The position numbers and the translations under genes were made by a program. Below are positions 29,524 through 38,475 of a DNA stretch of 64,000 nucleotides, in pieces. Below the pieces are notes generated by a model. The model searched no databases, was not told the DNA's origin, and was given only the letters and a program-made list of their open reading frames with translations. Each line of letters starts with the position of its first letter. Within the stretch, counting starts at the first letter, position 1. The DNA comes from Prochlorococcus marinus str. MIT 9215 (GTDB taxonomy: Bacteria > Cyanobacteriota > Cyanobacteriia > PCC-6307 > Cyanobiaceae). The stretch spans positions 620,001-684,000 of the forward strand of contig NC_009840.1 of the NCBI RefSeq assembly GCF_000018065.1. Reading direction: 5' to 3'.

Positions 29524-30414
29524 TTGGCTTTAATAATACCTAGCAACTATCACAAGATAAGTGATGTTGAGAAAAATCATATATCCTGGATCGAACCAGA
29601 ATTAGCAAAAAGACAGGATATACGTCCTCTTAGGATTGGGATATTGAATATCATGCCTCTTGGCAAGCAGTATGAATTTAACTTACTACATCCACTTGGT
29701 TTATCCCCTCTTCAAATAGAGCCAGTTTGGATAAAGCTTAAAACTCATACTTATAAAACATGGGATATTAATCATCTAAATAATCTATACATAACCTGGG
29801 AAGAGGCAAATAATCCAGAACCGTTAGATGGAATTATTATCACAGGAGCACCTATTGAGCACTTAGCCTTTGAGGATGTTAAGTATTGGGATGAATTTGT
29901 GAAAATTGTAAATGAAGCCAGAAATTTTTGTGCGAGTACTCTTGGATTATGCTGGGCTGGCTTTGCTCTGGCTTATTTGGCAGGAGTTGATAAGAAAGTT
30001 TTTGATAAGAAATTATTTGGGGTATTCCCTTTAAAAAGTCTTGTTCCTGGACATCCTTTGATGGGTACACAAGATGATGAATTTATTTGTCCTCAAAGTA
30101 GATTTGCAGGATTACCTGATTTGGAGATGGAGAAGGCTCAAAAAGAAGGGAAATTGAATTTGTTGGCTTATGGAGAAAACGTCGGATATACAATATTTGA
30201 ATCTAATGATCAAAAACAACTTATGCATTTAGGTCATCCTGAATATACAGTGCATAGAATTATTAGTGAAATAGAGAGAGACAAAGAAAAGGGAGATGTT
30301 CCTCCTCCTGAAAATTTTGATCTAAATAGTTCAAAAACCGCTTGGAGATCACATAGGAATTTGCTTTTTCAGCAATGGCTTTGGTTTTGTTATCAACAAG
30401 TTAGTCTTAAATAA
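29524..30414 (+). CDS. metA: homoserine O-acetyltransferase (MetA family)
   Basis: A 296-residue MetA-fold transacylase. The catalytic Cys lies in STLGLCWAGFAL and the His-Glu pair in MHLGHPEYT. Residue 112, in ITGAPIEHLAF, is Glu. The equivalent E. coli position (111) is Gly in succinyl-CoA enzymes and Glu in acetyl-CoA enzymes, so this one should make O-acetylhomoserine, the substrate of the MetY just upstream. It starts at TTG 29524, with AGGAAAGGAG 5 nt ahead. Databases often label such proteins succinyltransferase. Confidence 0.9.
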   Translation: MALIIPSNYHKISDVEKNHISWIEPELAKRQDIRPLRIGILNIMPLGKQYEFNLLHPLGLSPLQIEPVWIKLKTHTYKTWDINHLNNLYITWEEANNPEPLDGIIITGAPIEHLAFEDVKYWDEFVKIVNEARNFCASTLGLCWAGFALAYLAGVDKKVFDKKLFGVFPLKSLVPGHPLMGTQDDEFICPQSRFAGLPDLEMEKAQKEGKLNLLAYGENVGYTIFESNDQKQLMHLGHPEYTVHRIISEIERDKEKGDVPPPENFDLNSSKTAWRSHRNLLFQQWLWFCYQQVSLK

Positions 30415-30419
30415 CTTGA

Positions 30420-31985
30420 TTAATGAGCACTTTCAATACCGCCTAATCTCTGAAATAAGTTAAGACTTTCTTTATTTAATCCTATAATTTCAACTTTAGA
30501 ACCTCCATTCTGGAATTTCCTAATAATTTGCTCAAGAGCAACAACGCCGCTTTGGTCCCAAATATGAGCCAAAGACATATCAATTACGATGTTTTCTGGA
30601 TGTTCATGTATATCAAATCCCTGTAAAAAATAAATTTTGCTTACAAAGAATAATTGTCCTTTTACATTGTAGGTAGTCAAATTATTTTCTTTTGCTCTTG
30701 AGACAGTTATAACTTTTGCCACTTTTCTGCTGAAAAGAATTGCAGCTAACGCAACTCCTGCAATAACTCCAAGTGCAAGATTATGAGGTTTTGTGAGCAT
30801 AGTAACTGCAAAAGTCATAAGCATTACTGCAGTATCGCTTTTAGGGATCTTTCTAATATTTTTTAATCCATTTAGATCCGCTGTACTTATTGCGATCGTT
30901 ATCATGATTGCTACTAAAGCAGCCATTGGTATAGCTCCAATCCAAGCTTTCAAGAGGATGATCATAATTAGGAGAGAGATACCTGAGGAGAGGGTTGATA
31001 ACCTGGATTTACCACCATTTTCAGTATTCATTACAGATTGCCCAACTAGGGCACACCCTGCCATTCCACCAAATAAGGATGCCACAATATTTGCGATTCC
31101 CTGTCCTCTTGCTTCTTTATTTTTATTAGAACTTGTATCAGTTACATCGTCTAAAATGTCTTGAGTTAAAAAGGTTTCCATTAAACCCACGAGAGATATT
31201 GCGAGTGAGGTTGGCAAAATTATCCCTAATGTTTCAAGACTAAAAGGTACTTTTCCATTTTCTATTGATCCAAAAGGAAGAGAAATACTTGGTAATCCAT
31301 CAGGTAATTTACCTAAATCGCTAACTGTTGGGACATCTAGATTAAAGAATATGCTTATAAAAGTAATTGCTATTATTGCGATAAGTTGAGATGGGACAAC
31401 TTTTGTGATTTTTGGAAGCCCATAGATAATTATTAATCCTAGGATTACAAGAATCCAAACTACTGGAATCTGATAGTTAACTGGATATTGACTTAAAGTT
31501 TGTTCAACTAACCCTTTTGATTCTTTAATACCTATTCCTAACTGAGGTAGTTGTGCTTGAAATATTAAAAGTGCCAGTGCATTTACAAATCCACTTAATA
31601 CTCCTGTTGGCACAAATCGCATTTGGTAGGCCAGTCTTAAATATCCCCAAAGAATTTGGAAAATTCCAGTTAATATCCCAGCTGCAATAAGATATGAGAC
31701 TCCTAATCCAGGAGCTTGTGATTCTCCATAAGCAACAAGTCCAGTCATTAAAAGTGCTGTTGAACCTGTAGCTGAAGTGATCATCCCCCTTCTTCCTCCA
31801 ACAATAGCAATTGTTATAGATAAGCAAAACGCGCCAAAAAGGCCAACTTTAGGATCTACACCAGCAATACCTGAAAAAGCAATTGCTTCTGGAATCATTG
31901 CAAAAGCAACAACTAAGCCAGAGAGAATATTTGATTTTGGATCATCTAACCAATTTTTAGATAAATATCTTGAGAAATTTGACAT
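30420..31985 (-). CDS. SulP-family anion transporter with STAS domain
   Basis: A 521-residue SulP permease: 10 or more membrane helices (VVAFAMIPEAIAFSGIAGV and GLFGAFCLSI in the first quarter) followed by a C-terminal STAS domain (IVIDMSLAHIWDQSGVVALEQ, about 453-473). In cyanobacteria this family includes sulfate transporters and the sodium/bicarbonate transporter BicA. The sequence alone does not decide between them. The facing metY-metA pair hints at sulfur, but genes on opposite strands give little support. Confidence 0.88.
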   Translation of the reverse strand: MSNFSRYLSKNWLDDPKSNILSGLVVAFAMIPEAIAFSGIAGVDPKVGLFGAFCLSITIAIVGGRRGMITSATGSTALLMTGLVAYGESQAPGLGVSYLIAAGILTGIFQILWGYLRLAYQMRFVPTGVLSGFVNALALLIFQAQLPQLGIGIKESKGLVEQTLSQYPVNYQIPVVWILVILGLIIIYGLPKITKVVPSQLIAIIAITFISIFFNLDVPTVSDLGKLPDGLPSISLPFGSIENGKVPFSLETLGIILPTSLAISLVGLMETFLTQDILDDVTDTSSNKNKEARGQGIANIVASLFGGMAGCALVGQSVMNTENGGKSRLSTLSSGISLLIMIILLKAWIGAIPMAALVAIMITIAISTADLNGLKNIRKIPKSDTAVMLMTFAVTMLTKPHNLALGVIAGVALAAILFSRKVAKVITVSRAKENNLTTYNVKGQLFFVSKIYFLQGFDIHEHPENIVIDMSLAHIWDQSGVVALEQIIRKFQNGGSKVEIIGLNKESLNLFQRLGGIESAH

Positions 31986-32015
31986 TTTAAGTATCTTTAT
32001 AATTAAGAAGTTACC

Positions 32016-33296
32016 TCATAAAGGAGGCAAAATACCGTGTGGGTCAAAAATATTCTTTAAAGTTTTTAATTCATTTATTCTATTTCCAAAAGCTAATGTA
32101 AGTTCTTCTTCATGAGAATTTAAATGATTATGCAGTTGGGCTAAGTGAATATTTGGATAAAAACTTTTTAGTTTGTTCCAAGATTGATAAATCCAGTTCA
32201 AAGCTACTTCTTTTTCTTGAAGATTATTTTTTTTCCATGATGCATATATCCATGGTTTCCAAGTACTTTTTCTATGAACAAAAAAGCTTGAGCCATGATT
32301 TAACTTTTTTGTTTTATAACCTAATTGTTGAGATGCAACATAGCAGGAATTATTAGGTTTACTTTTCATTATTTCATTCAAACATTTTATGAAACTCGGG
32401 ATATTATTTTTTAAATCTTCTCCAAGAAGACTAATTACTTCAGAATGGTAATTTGTATTCAGTTCATATAAATTCAATTCCTTTGGGAAGAAATTTATTT
32501 TGTTAAAGTTCTCATAAAAATTTTTTTCTAGAGCAGGAAATTTGTCTAGAAGCATTAAGTATTTTTCTGTTTTTTTATCCTCTAAATCATTTTTGATTTC
32601 AGCAAAAATATATATATAAATTTTTTGGGCATAAATCCATTGAAGACTAATATTTTCTGGAAATTCCTCTGATAGTTTTATTATTTCTGAAAGTTCATTT
32701 AGATTTACAAATCCTTCAATAACCTTAATAGGATTAGATTTAATAGTCTTAAGTTCTATTTCGGTAATGATTGAGAAGAAGGGTGCTGCGCCTTTAATCG
32801 CTTCCCAAATCAATTGTTTTTTTGAATTTATTTGATTTTTTTTTAAAGAGATAAATGTGCCATTACCCAAGAAACCTTTTATTGATTCAATATTATCAAT
32901 GGCTAATCCATAGGCTCTACTAAGTGGGCTTACTCCACCAGTAAGTATATAGCCAGCTCCAGGAAGTTTAGAAAGTCCGATAGGAAAACTTCGATTATAT
33001 TTTTGCAAATGATTTATTAGATCTCCCATTATTACTCCACCTCCAATTGTTACTAAATTGCTTTCTTTATCTAGGTGAATTTTGCTGTAATTTTTTCTTA
33101 GATCAAGAGTTGTAAAACCATTTTTAGCACAACTAGAGGTTGTACCTCCACTACATACACAAAGATGCTCGAAATTTTCCTTAGAGTAGTTATCTTTATT
33201 AAATATTGAATCATCAACTACATAGATTAATTTATTTAACTTTGCATCTTTTGAGTTAATATTTGGAATTTCAAGCAAGTTATTATTGGGTTTCAC
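32016..33296 (-). CDS. FAD-linked (PCMH-type) oxidase
   Basis: A 426-residue protein with an FAD-binding PCMH fold. CSGGTTSSCAKNG, LVTIGGGVIMGDL and LPGAGYILTGGVSPLSR are the typical pyrophosphate-binding loops, placed around residues 48-125. The C-terminal part is long and substrate-specific (about 240-426), ending with NIFDPHGILPPL, the usual end of BBE/GlcD-like oxidases. It starts at GTG 33296 and is divergent from cbiX. No partner subunits are present, and the substrate is unknown. Confidence 0.8.
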   Translation of the reverse strand: MKPNNNLLEIPNINSKDAKLNKLIYVVDDSIFNKDNYSKENFEHLCVCSGGTTSSCAKNGFTTLDLRKNYSKIHLDKESNLVTIGGGVIMGDLINHLQKYNRSFPIGLSKLPGAGYILTGGVSPLSRAYGLAIDNIESIKGFLGNGTFISLKKNQINSKKQLIWEAIKGAAPFFSIITEIELKTIKSNPIKVIEGFVNLNELSEIIKLSEEFPENISLQWIYAQKIYIYIFAEIKNDLEDKKTEKYLMLLDKFPALEKNFYENFNKINFFPKELNLYELNTNYHSEVISLLGEDLKNNIPSFIKCLNEIMKSKPNNSCYVASQQLGYKTKKLNHGSSFFVHRKSTWKPWIYASWKKNNLQEKEVALNWIYQSWNKLKSFYPNIHLAQLHNHLNSHEEELTLAFGNRINELKTLKNIFDPHGILPPL

Positions 33297-33337
33297 TACT
33301 GAATATTTTTCTTTACTATTATGGTATAAGTAATAAC

Positions 33338-34498
33338 TTGATTTTGGATAATTTAGATTCGAAGTTAAATAATAAAGTAGCTATCCTTATTTGTGGACAC
33401 GGGAGTAGAAATAAACTAGCCATTACTGAATTCGAGGAATTAACTAAACTCATCCAAAAAAGATATCCCACCATTTTAGTTGAATATGGTTTCTTGGAAT
33501 TTGCCAAACCTTCACTTGTGGATGCTTTAGACAAGTTAAGAGATCAATCTATAAAAAAAGTAATTGCAATACCCGCAATGCTTTTTGCTGCTGGCCACGT
33601 CAAAAATGATATACCTAGCCTGCTTGTAAATTATTCAAGTAAAACAGACATTGAAATTATTTATGGAAGAGAATTAGGTATTAATAATTTAATGATTAGT
33701 GCGGCTTGTGAAAGAGTAAAAGATGTATTTAAACAAAATAATACTCTTAAACCTGAAGAATCATTATTAGTTGTTGTTGGTAGAGGTTCTTCTGACCCAG
33801 ATGCGAATTCCAATGTTTCAAAAATTACGAGAATGATCGTAGAGGGGATTGGTTTAGGGTGGGGGGAAACAGTTTTTTCTGGAGTAACTTTCCCCCTTGT
33901 TGAACCTGGTTTGAAAAATGTTGTGAGACTTGGTTATAAAAATATAATTATTTTCCCTTATTTCCTTTTCTCAGGGGTGCTTGTTACAAGAATAAAAAGG
34001 CAAAGTGATTTAGTTGCGGTTAATAATCCACATACTTCATTTATACATGCAAAATATCTTTCATCACAGTCTTATGTGGTAGACACTTTTGTAGAAAGGA
34101 TTGAAGAAATTCTTAATAACGAAGGTAAGAATTTTATGAATTGCTCAACTTGTAAATATAGATCAAATTTATTTGGCTTTGAAAAAGAAGTCGGGATGAC
34201 ACAAGAAAGTCATCATGACCATGTAGAGGGTTTGGGTATAAGCTGCGATTTATGTGATCCTGAATGTAATGGTGCTTGTGAAATACAAAATCAAATCCCA
34301 ATTCATAACCAAGAAAAATCAAATCTAGGAGAAGGTCATTACCTAGAACATGACCATGTCGAGGCTCATCAACATGAACATAATCACCATCATCATCACC
34401 ATTGTATTTATCCAAATTCAAAACACCCTTTGGGACCTGTCACGCTTCGCTTGCCTAATGAAGATCAAATCTTAAGAAAATCAGTTGAAAATAAATGA
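33338..34498 (+). CDS. cbiX: sirohydrochlorin cobalto-/ferrochelatase (CbiX) with His-rich tail
   Basis: A 386-residue protein from TTG 33338. A chelatase domain begins ILICGHGSRNK with the metal-site His, continues PAMLFAAGHVKNDIP, and a second repeat shows VGRGSSDPDAN and FPYFLFSGVL, so it is the long two-domain form. The tail (about 270-360) has CSTCKY, CDLCDPECNGAC and clustered His (HDHVEAHQHEHNH, then six His in a row), probably a metal store. It inserts Co or Fe into sirohydrochlorin on the way to cobalamin or siroheme. The open frame runs back into the divergent oxidase, so an upstream start is unlikely. Confidence 0.88.
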   Translation: MILDNLDSKLNNKVAILICGHGSRNKLAITEFEELTKLIQKRYPTILVEYGFLEFAKPSLVDALDKLRDQSIKKVIAIPAMLFAAGHVKNDIPSLLVNYSSKTDIEIIYGRELGINNLMISAACERVKDVFKQNNTLKPEESLLVVVGRGSSDPDANSNVSKITRMIVEGIGLGWGETVFSGVTFPLVEPGLKNVVRLGYKNIIIFPYFLFSGVLVTRIKRQSDLVAVNNPHTSFIHAKYLSSQSYVVDTFVERIEEILNNEGKNFMNCSTCKYRSNLFGFEKEVGMTQESHHDHVEGLGISCDLCDPECNGACEIQNQIPIHNQEKSNLGEGHYLEHDHVEAHQHEHNHHHHHHCIYPNSKHPLGPVTLRLPNEDQILRKSVENK

Positions 34499-34850
34499 AT
34501 CATCTGTCTCTTTCTCGACTTAGTCTTAATAGACTCAGTGTATATAAGTATTCCTAATATAAAATCATAAAACTATTTTGAGCTAGATTTTCCACAATTT
34601 ACAGGTTGTTTTCCACGTCCAAATCCACATTGGATTAGAAATCCCAGCAGTTTTAAAAAATAACAGGACTTCAACATTATTGTTGACTTTTCTTTAAGAT
34701 CTAATCAATTTCCATATCCAAAAAATAAGTTTTTTAAAAATAAACTTATAACATGAGTCTCATTTGATAACTAGAAAAGTTTACACGCAGATTTTTTTTG
34801 ATTTTTTTAGAAAAAAATATCATTATATTCATGTATAAAAATAAAGATTT
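34499..34850. promoter_or_regulatory. 352-bp gene-free region with DnaA-box-like cluster
   Basis: No gene is visible here. The upstream part holds three same-direction matches to the cyanobacterial DnaA box TTTTCCACA: an exact copy at 34588-34596, TTTTCCACG at 34609-34617 (21 bp on) and AAATCCACA at 34621-34629 (12 bp further). The rest is AT-rich, with long T and A runs near 34790-34820, and leads into the DUF2811 gene. It could be a DnaA-titration or DnaA-regulated site. No dnaA or dnaN lies nearby, so an origin is not claimed. Confidence 0.5.
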
Positions 34851-35108
34851 ATGACCCAAATTAGCGAATCAAATTTAACTGAAAGGAAACTTGTCGAGTG
34901 CTCATCAAATAAAGTTTCTTTAGAAACTGAGCTTTCAGAAACTCTTTATAACACTATGAAAGATTTCGTATTAAGTAACCCAACTTGGGATCAATATAAG
35001 CTTATAAATTCAGCGTTAGCTACTTTTCTCGTTCAAAATGGGTGTAATGATAATTCTGTCTCAGAAATTTATTTAAATCAACTATTTACACCTTCTAAAT
35101 CTTTTTAA
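34851..35108 (+). CDS. DUF2811 family protein
   Basis: An 85-residue protein matching DUF2811 of cyanobacteria: VSLETELSETLYNTMKDFV, then NPTWDQYKLINSALATFLVQN and a short YLNQLF end. The layout, one beta strand followed by two helices, is like a ribbon-helix-helix domain, so DNA binding is conceivable, but the function is unknown. It has a long upstream region with DnaA-box-like motifs and overlaps the convergent GMC gene by 14 nt. Confidence 0.75.
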   Translation: MTQISESNLTERKLVECSSNKVSLETELSETLYNTMKDFVLSNPTWDQYKLINSALATFLVQNGCNDNSVSEIYLNQLFTPSKSF

Positions 35109-36735
35109 TATTTAGGCAAGCTCTCCTACTCAAGGCCATCATTGTAAGTGTGGGGCTTTGCCAAGATGAAGTTGGCCAGCAAGCTCCATCTAGCACAAGT
35201 ACATTTTTGCATCTCCATAATCTATTAAATTTATCAACCACGCTATTTTCTTCATTTGTCCCCATTGGTGCGCCTCCTACTTCGTGAATGTAATATCCGG
35301 GGGGAGGAGGACTTTCTGAGAGTGCGATCAAATTTTTTGTAAACAAACTTCCTAATGGAATATTTATTAGTTCATCAATATTTTTAATTTTTCCATTTGC
35401 AGCTTTTATTGATTTTTGTATTGTTTTTTCCATATGTTTTGCCATGTTTAACTCATTCTCGCTCCATTTGAATTCAATGTAGGGAATTGGGATACCCCAT
35501 TCATCTGTTTTTCTTGAGAGAGAAACTGAGTTTTTTTCTCTAGGAAGAACTTCACCATGGGCAATAAGAAAGCCAATGGATGTGTCTTTGTCTTTTTGCA
35601 TAAATTTAGGTATACCTAATCTATCAATTGCTCCCCAGATTCCATAACCTCTATGGAAATTTATATCGTCAATTTTTGGTAAATTTGAACCAAATGGAAT
35701 AAAGAAGCTGCCTGCTCCAGAAAGATCGGGAGGATTATCTAATGGTTTTCCAGAATTATTTGTTTTTGGTACTGAAAAAAATCTACAGATAGAAATGTGG
35801 TCCATGAGGTACTTACCTAATTTCCCAGAATTATCTTTAAAACCTGAAGAATTTGATTTATATTCTGAGTTAAGAAGTATTCTTAGCGTTGAAATCGTTG
35901 ATGCGCAAAGAAGTATTAAATTACAATTTAATTCTTTTTTGTATCCATTTTCTAAGTTTACGATCGTTAGTTTTGATGCAAGCTCTGTTATCTTGTTAAT
36001 CTCAAAAGATTCTACTAAGTGATTAGAGATTATTTGTACATTCCCAGTATCTAAAGCTTTTTTTAAAGTGCTTCCTAAGCTGGAGGACTTGGGCCATTTT
36101 TTTTCTTTTACTGATGAATTACGGTCAAATCCTCTTGATTGGATAAATGGATACTTTAATTTTGATTTAACTTTGCTGCCAAAAAGATTTTCGTTTTCTG
36201 TAAGAGGGATTTCACCAATATATTTACCGTTCGGGACTTCTTTAATATCATCTTTTCGTCCATAGATTCCACAGAAATTTTCAATGAAATCATAGTGAGG
36301 GGAAAGTTCATCGTATGAAATAGGCCAGTTTGGTCCGAATCCGTCTTTTTTAGCTGGATGAAAATCTTCTAAGGAAAGTCTTAATGTGATACCTCCCCAT
36401 GTTAATGATCTCCCCCCATATTGTTTCCCTTGAGTCCAAAGGAATGGCTTTTTTTTGGGGAAGTCATAAGGATGTTTCAATTCATTTGAATATAAATCAG
36501 GATTATTTTTCCAATAACCAGGATGTTGGCATTGATTAGCATGTTTTTTTGTTAAAACTCCTGATAATCTTTTAAATGTACTTTTTGGCTCAATATTACT
36601 AGCCTGAAGCCTTTTGATTTTTGGCCCGGCTTCTATCACTAAAACTTTAATCCCACGTTCTGCCAATGTAAGTGCTGCTATTCCTCCAGTAGCTCCAGAA
36701 CCAACAACAATTGCATCATAAGGATTTATATCCAA
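35095..36735 (-). CDS. GMC-family FAD oxidoreductase
   Basis: A 546-residue flavoprotein. DAIVVGSGATGGIAALTLAERG (about 7-28) is the FAD-binding fold, GGRSLTWGG (about 107-115) contacts FAD, and the C-terminal block HEVGGAPMG plus LDGACWPTSSWQSPTLTMMALS is the GMC_oxred_C signature. Such enzymes oxidise alcohols, sugars or sterols; the substrate here is not evident. Length is normal. Its end overlaps the DUF2811 gene by 14 nt. Confidence 0.85.
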   Translation of the reverse strand: MDINPYDAIVVGSGATGGIAALTLAERGIKVLVIEAGPKIKRLQASNIEPKSTFKRLSGVLTKKHANQCQHPGYWKNNPDLYSNELKHPYDFPKKKPFLWTQGKQYGGRSLTWGGITLRLSLEDFHPAKKDGFGPNWPISYDELSPHYDFIENFCGIYGRKDDIKEVPNGKYIGEIPLTENENLFGSKVKSKLKYPFIQSRGFDRNSSVKEKKWPKSSSLGSTLKKALDTGNVQIISNHLVESFEINKITELASKLTIVNLENGYKKELNCNLILLCASTISTLRILLNSEYKSNSSGFKDNSGKLGKYLMDHISICRFFSVPKTNNSGKPLDNPPDLSGAGSFFIPFGSNLPKIDDINFHRGYGIWGAIDRLGIPKFMQKDKDTSIGFLIAHGEVLPREKNSVSLSRKTDEWGIPIPYIEFKWSENELNMAKHMEKTIQKSIKAANGKIKNIDELINIPLGSLFTKNLIALSESPPPPGYYIHEVGGAPMGTNEENSVVDKFNRLWRCKNVLVLDGACWPTSSWQSPTLTMMALSRRACLNIKKI

Positions 36736-36841
36736 AACCTTCTTCGTGATTTGTTATTTCAATAAATATAGCATTCAGTAAATAATAAATTTTTAGATTT
36801 CAGCTTAAGAAGTTAGAATTTATTGAAATACTACCTAAACA

Positions 36842-37315
36842 ATGAGATTTATAATTATAACAGTTTTAATGCTTGTTTTAATTCTACCTTCTAGAAGCTT
36901 CGCTGCATTGGATTATGGTAAACAATCCTTAATAGGAGCTGATTTTTCTGGATCTGATTTAAAAGGTGCAACTTTCTATTTAACTGATTTACAAGATGCA
37001 AATTTATCAGATTGTGAGCTCCAAAATGCTACTCTTTATGGAGCAAAATTGAAAGATACTAATTTAAGTAACTCCAATTTAAGAGAAGTAACTTTAGACT
37101 CGGCTATTTTAGATGGAACAGATTTATCAAATACTAACTTAGAGGATTCATTTGCTTATAGTACACAGTTTGAAAATGTAAAAATACAAGGTGCAGACTT
37201 CACAAATGTTTATTTGCCAAAAGACATTATTAGGGAATTTTGTGAAAGTGCCACTGGAACTAATCCAATCACTAATAGAGATACCAGAGAAACTTTAGAG
37301 TGCGATTACATTTAA
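36842..37315 (+). CDS. secreted pentapeptide-repeat protein
   Basis: A 157-residue protein with a signal peptide (1-21, MLVLILPSRSFA then A) and about 14 pentapeptide units of the A(D/N)Lxx type (GADFSGSDLKGATF, TNLSNSNLREVTL) from about 30 to 122, forming a right-handed beta-helix. The tail has Cys114-region residues and a closing CDYI. In cyanobacteria many such proteins sit in the thylakoid lumen. Its role is unknown. Convergent with the GIY-YIG-like gene, 2 bp apart. Confidence 0.85.
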   Translation: MRFIIITVLMLVLILPSRSFAALDYGKQSLIGADFSGSDLKGATFYLTDLQDANLSDCELQNATLYGAKLKDTNLSNSNLREVTLDSAILDGTDLSNTNLEDSFAYSTQFENVKIQGADFTNVYLPKDIIREFCESATGTNPITNRDTRETLECDYI

Positions 37316-37317
37316 AT

Positions 37318-37710
37318 TTATGCACATACAAGTTCTTTTTTAATCTTTCTTTGTTTATAAAGTGATCTTCCAATTGGCCAACCTAAAGTAGATAAATGTC
37401 TCATTAAAGAACTAGAGTATTTGAAATAAAAATTGTCTGTATATTTGATTCCAAGTTCTTTTAGAGTGGTTATTAATAAAAATAGATCTTTCTTTTTGCC
37501 TTTTTTCATATCCAATAATATTAATGCTTCACTTGATAATTTTTTTTCTAGAACCTTATCATTTTCAGCAAAACCAATTTTAAGTGAATTAAATTCATCA
37601 GAATAAAGAGTATAAATTATTCCATCTTTGAATTTATCTACAGAAGTGTCTACATTGAATTTTGATGATAATAATGTTTTATATCCTTTTATGATTTTTC
37701 TGTTATTCAT
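37318..37710 (-). CDS. GIY-YIG-like (T5orf172-type) small protein
   Basis: A 130-residue protein of unknown function. GIIYTLYS (30-37), then LKIGFAEN (43-50), are spaced like the GIY and YIG elements of T5orf172/Mug113 domains, followed by helical repeats and a basic end (RSLYKQRKIKK). The expected catalytic Arg and Glu are not obvious, so nuclease activity is doubtful. It begins 2 nt after the ribbon-helix-helix gene and is surely its operon partner. A second GIY-YIG-like gene lies at 17505. Confidence 0.55.
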   Translation of the reverse strand: MNNRKIIKGYKTLLSSKFNVDTSVDKFKDGIIYTLYSDEFNSLKIGFAENDKVLEKKLSSEALILLDMKKGKKKDLFLLITTLKELGIKYTDNFYFKYSSSLMRHLSTLGWPIGRSLYKQRKIKKELVCA

Positions 37711-37712
37711 AA

Positions 37713-38216
37713 TTATTTGATTTCATCCTGAGCCAATTCGTATTTCTCCAATAGATTATTCACTTCTGCTAGTGCAATCCTCTTTTGACAGGCCGAGTCA
37801 TATCTATTTACTGCTATTGAAGGTATTGAACCTTTGCTTTTCATTTCCCTTATACCAGTTTCTAAACATTGAAAAGCCACACTTGACAGATCTCTCCCTT
37901 CTGCTGCGGCCCAAACTTTCAAAAGATAAGTAAGATTTGATGGTACTGAGATCTGTACTTTGTTTGAATTTGAAGTATTTAATGCAATATCATCGAGACT
38001 GATTTCTTTTGAGGAAATAGTTTCTTTAACCTTTTTCTTCAAAAATTTTACTTGGCTTATAGCGTCTTCTTTATTCTTTATTTTTTGTTCTATTTCAAAA
38101 AATTCTTCTTCTGAATTAATTAAAGCTTCCAATGCCCATTTAGCATCATCTTTCGCAACGGCGGTTCTATCAAGCCATTCATCCCTTATTTTTGACCAAT
38201 TACTAGGCATAAGCAT
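37713..38216 (-). CDS. ribbon-helix-helix-like DNA-binding protein
   Basis: A 167-residue protein with a coiled-coil-like N-terminal half (about 22-75, Glu/Lys-rich). It is followed by a candidate RHH unit: strand KVQISVP (86-92), helix A SNLTYLLKVWAAAEG (93-107) and helix B DLSSVAFQCLETGIREM (109-125), the usual beta-alpha-alpha spacing of Arc/CopG repressors. A basic C-terminus follows. It is the first gene of a two-gene unit, with two identical palindromes 27-58 bp upstream, suggesting autoregulation. Start at ATG 38216 or, two codons on, ATG 38210. Confidence 0.6.
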   Translation of the reverse strand: MLMPSNWSKIRDEWLDRTAVAKDDAKWALEALINSEEEFFEIEQKIKNKEDAISQVKFLKKKVKETISSKEISLDDIALNTSNSNKVQISVPSNLTYLLKVWAAAEGRDLSSVAFQCLETGIREMKSKGSIPSIAVNRYDSACQKRIALAEVNNLLEKYELAQDEIK

Positions 38217-38242
38217 TATGCGATAATTTTATAATATATAAT

Positions 38243-38290
38243 TCTATATAGATTGTCTATATAATCTATATAGATTTAATATAGATTATA
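38243..38290 (-). promoter_or_regulatory. tandem palindromic operator candidate
   Basis: The perfect 10-bp palindrome TCTATATAGA occurs at 38243-38252 and again at 38265-38274, 22 bp (two helical turns) apart. A half-match (TCTATAT) at 38256-38262 lies between them and ATATAGATTATA follows at about 38280. The cluster is 27-75 bp upstream of the RHH-like gene, where its promoter should be. Paired palindromes in phase are what dimeric RHH repressors bind. Confidence 0.55.
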
Positions 38291-38475
38291 AAAATTAAAT
38301 TTTATTTTTTAAGAATTCTTCATTTTGGAAATAATCTTTTTACAATTATTGAAACTGCAGAATCTATCCAATGTGATCTTAGAGGTATTTGTTCGCTAAT
38401 TGATAACGATATATTTGATAATTCAATCTTTTTAGATTTTAGTTATTCGTTTATTAAATAAAAACTTCTAAGCTT

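Noticed and set aside
34588..34629. Replication origin
   Set aside because: DnaA-like boxes are present, but no dnaA, dnaN or typical oriC neighbours occur anywhere in the window.
38285..38459. Plus-strand open frame of about 57 codons without a start codon
   Set aside because: It has no ATG/GTG/TTG near its beginning and no recognisable motif; it overlaps the operator region and is probably chance.
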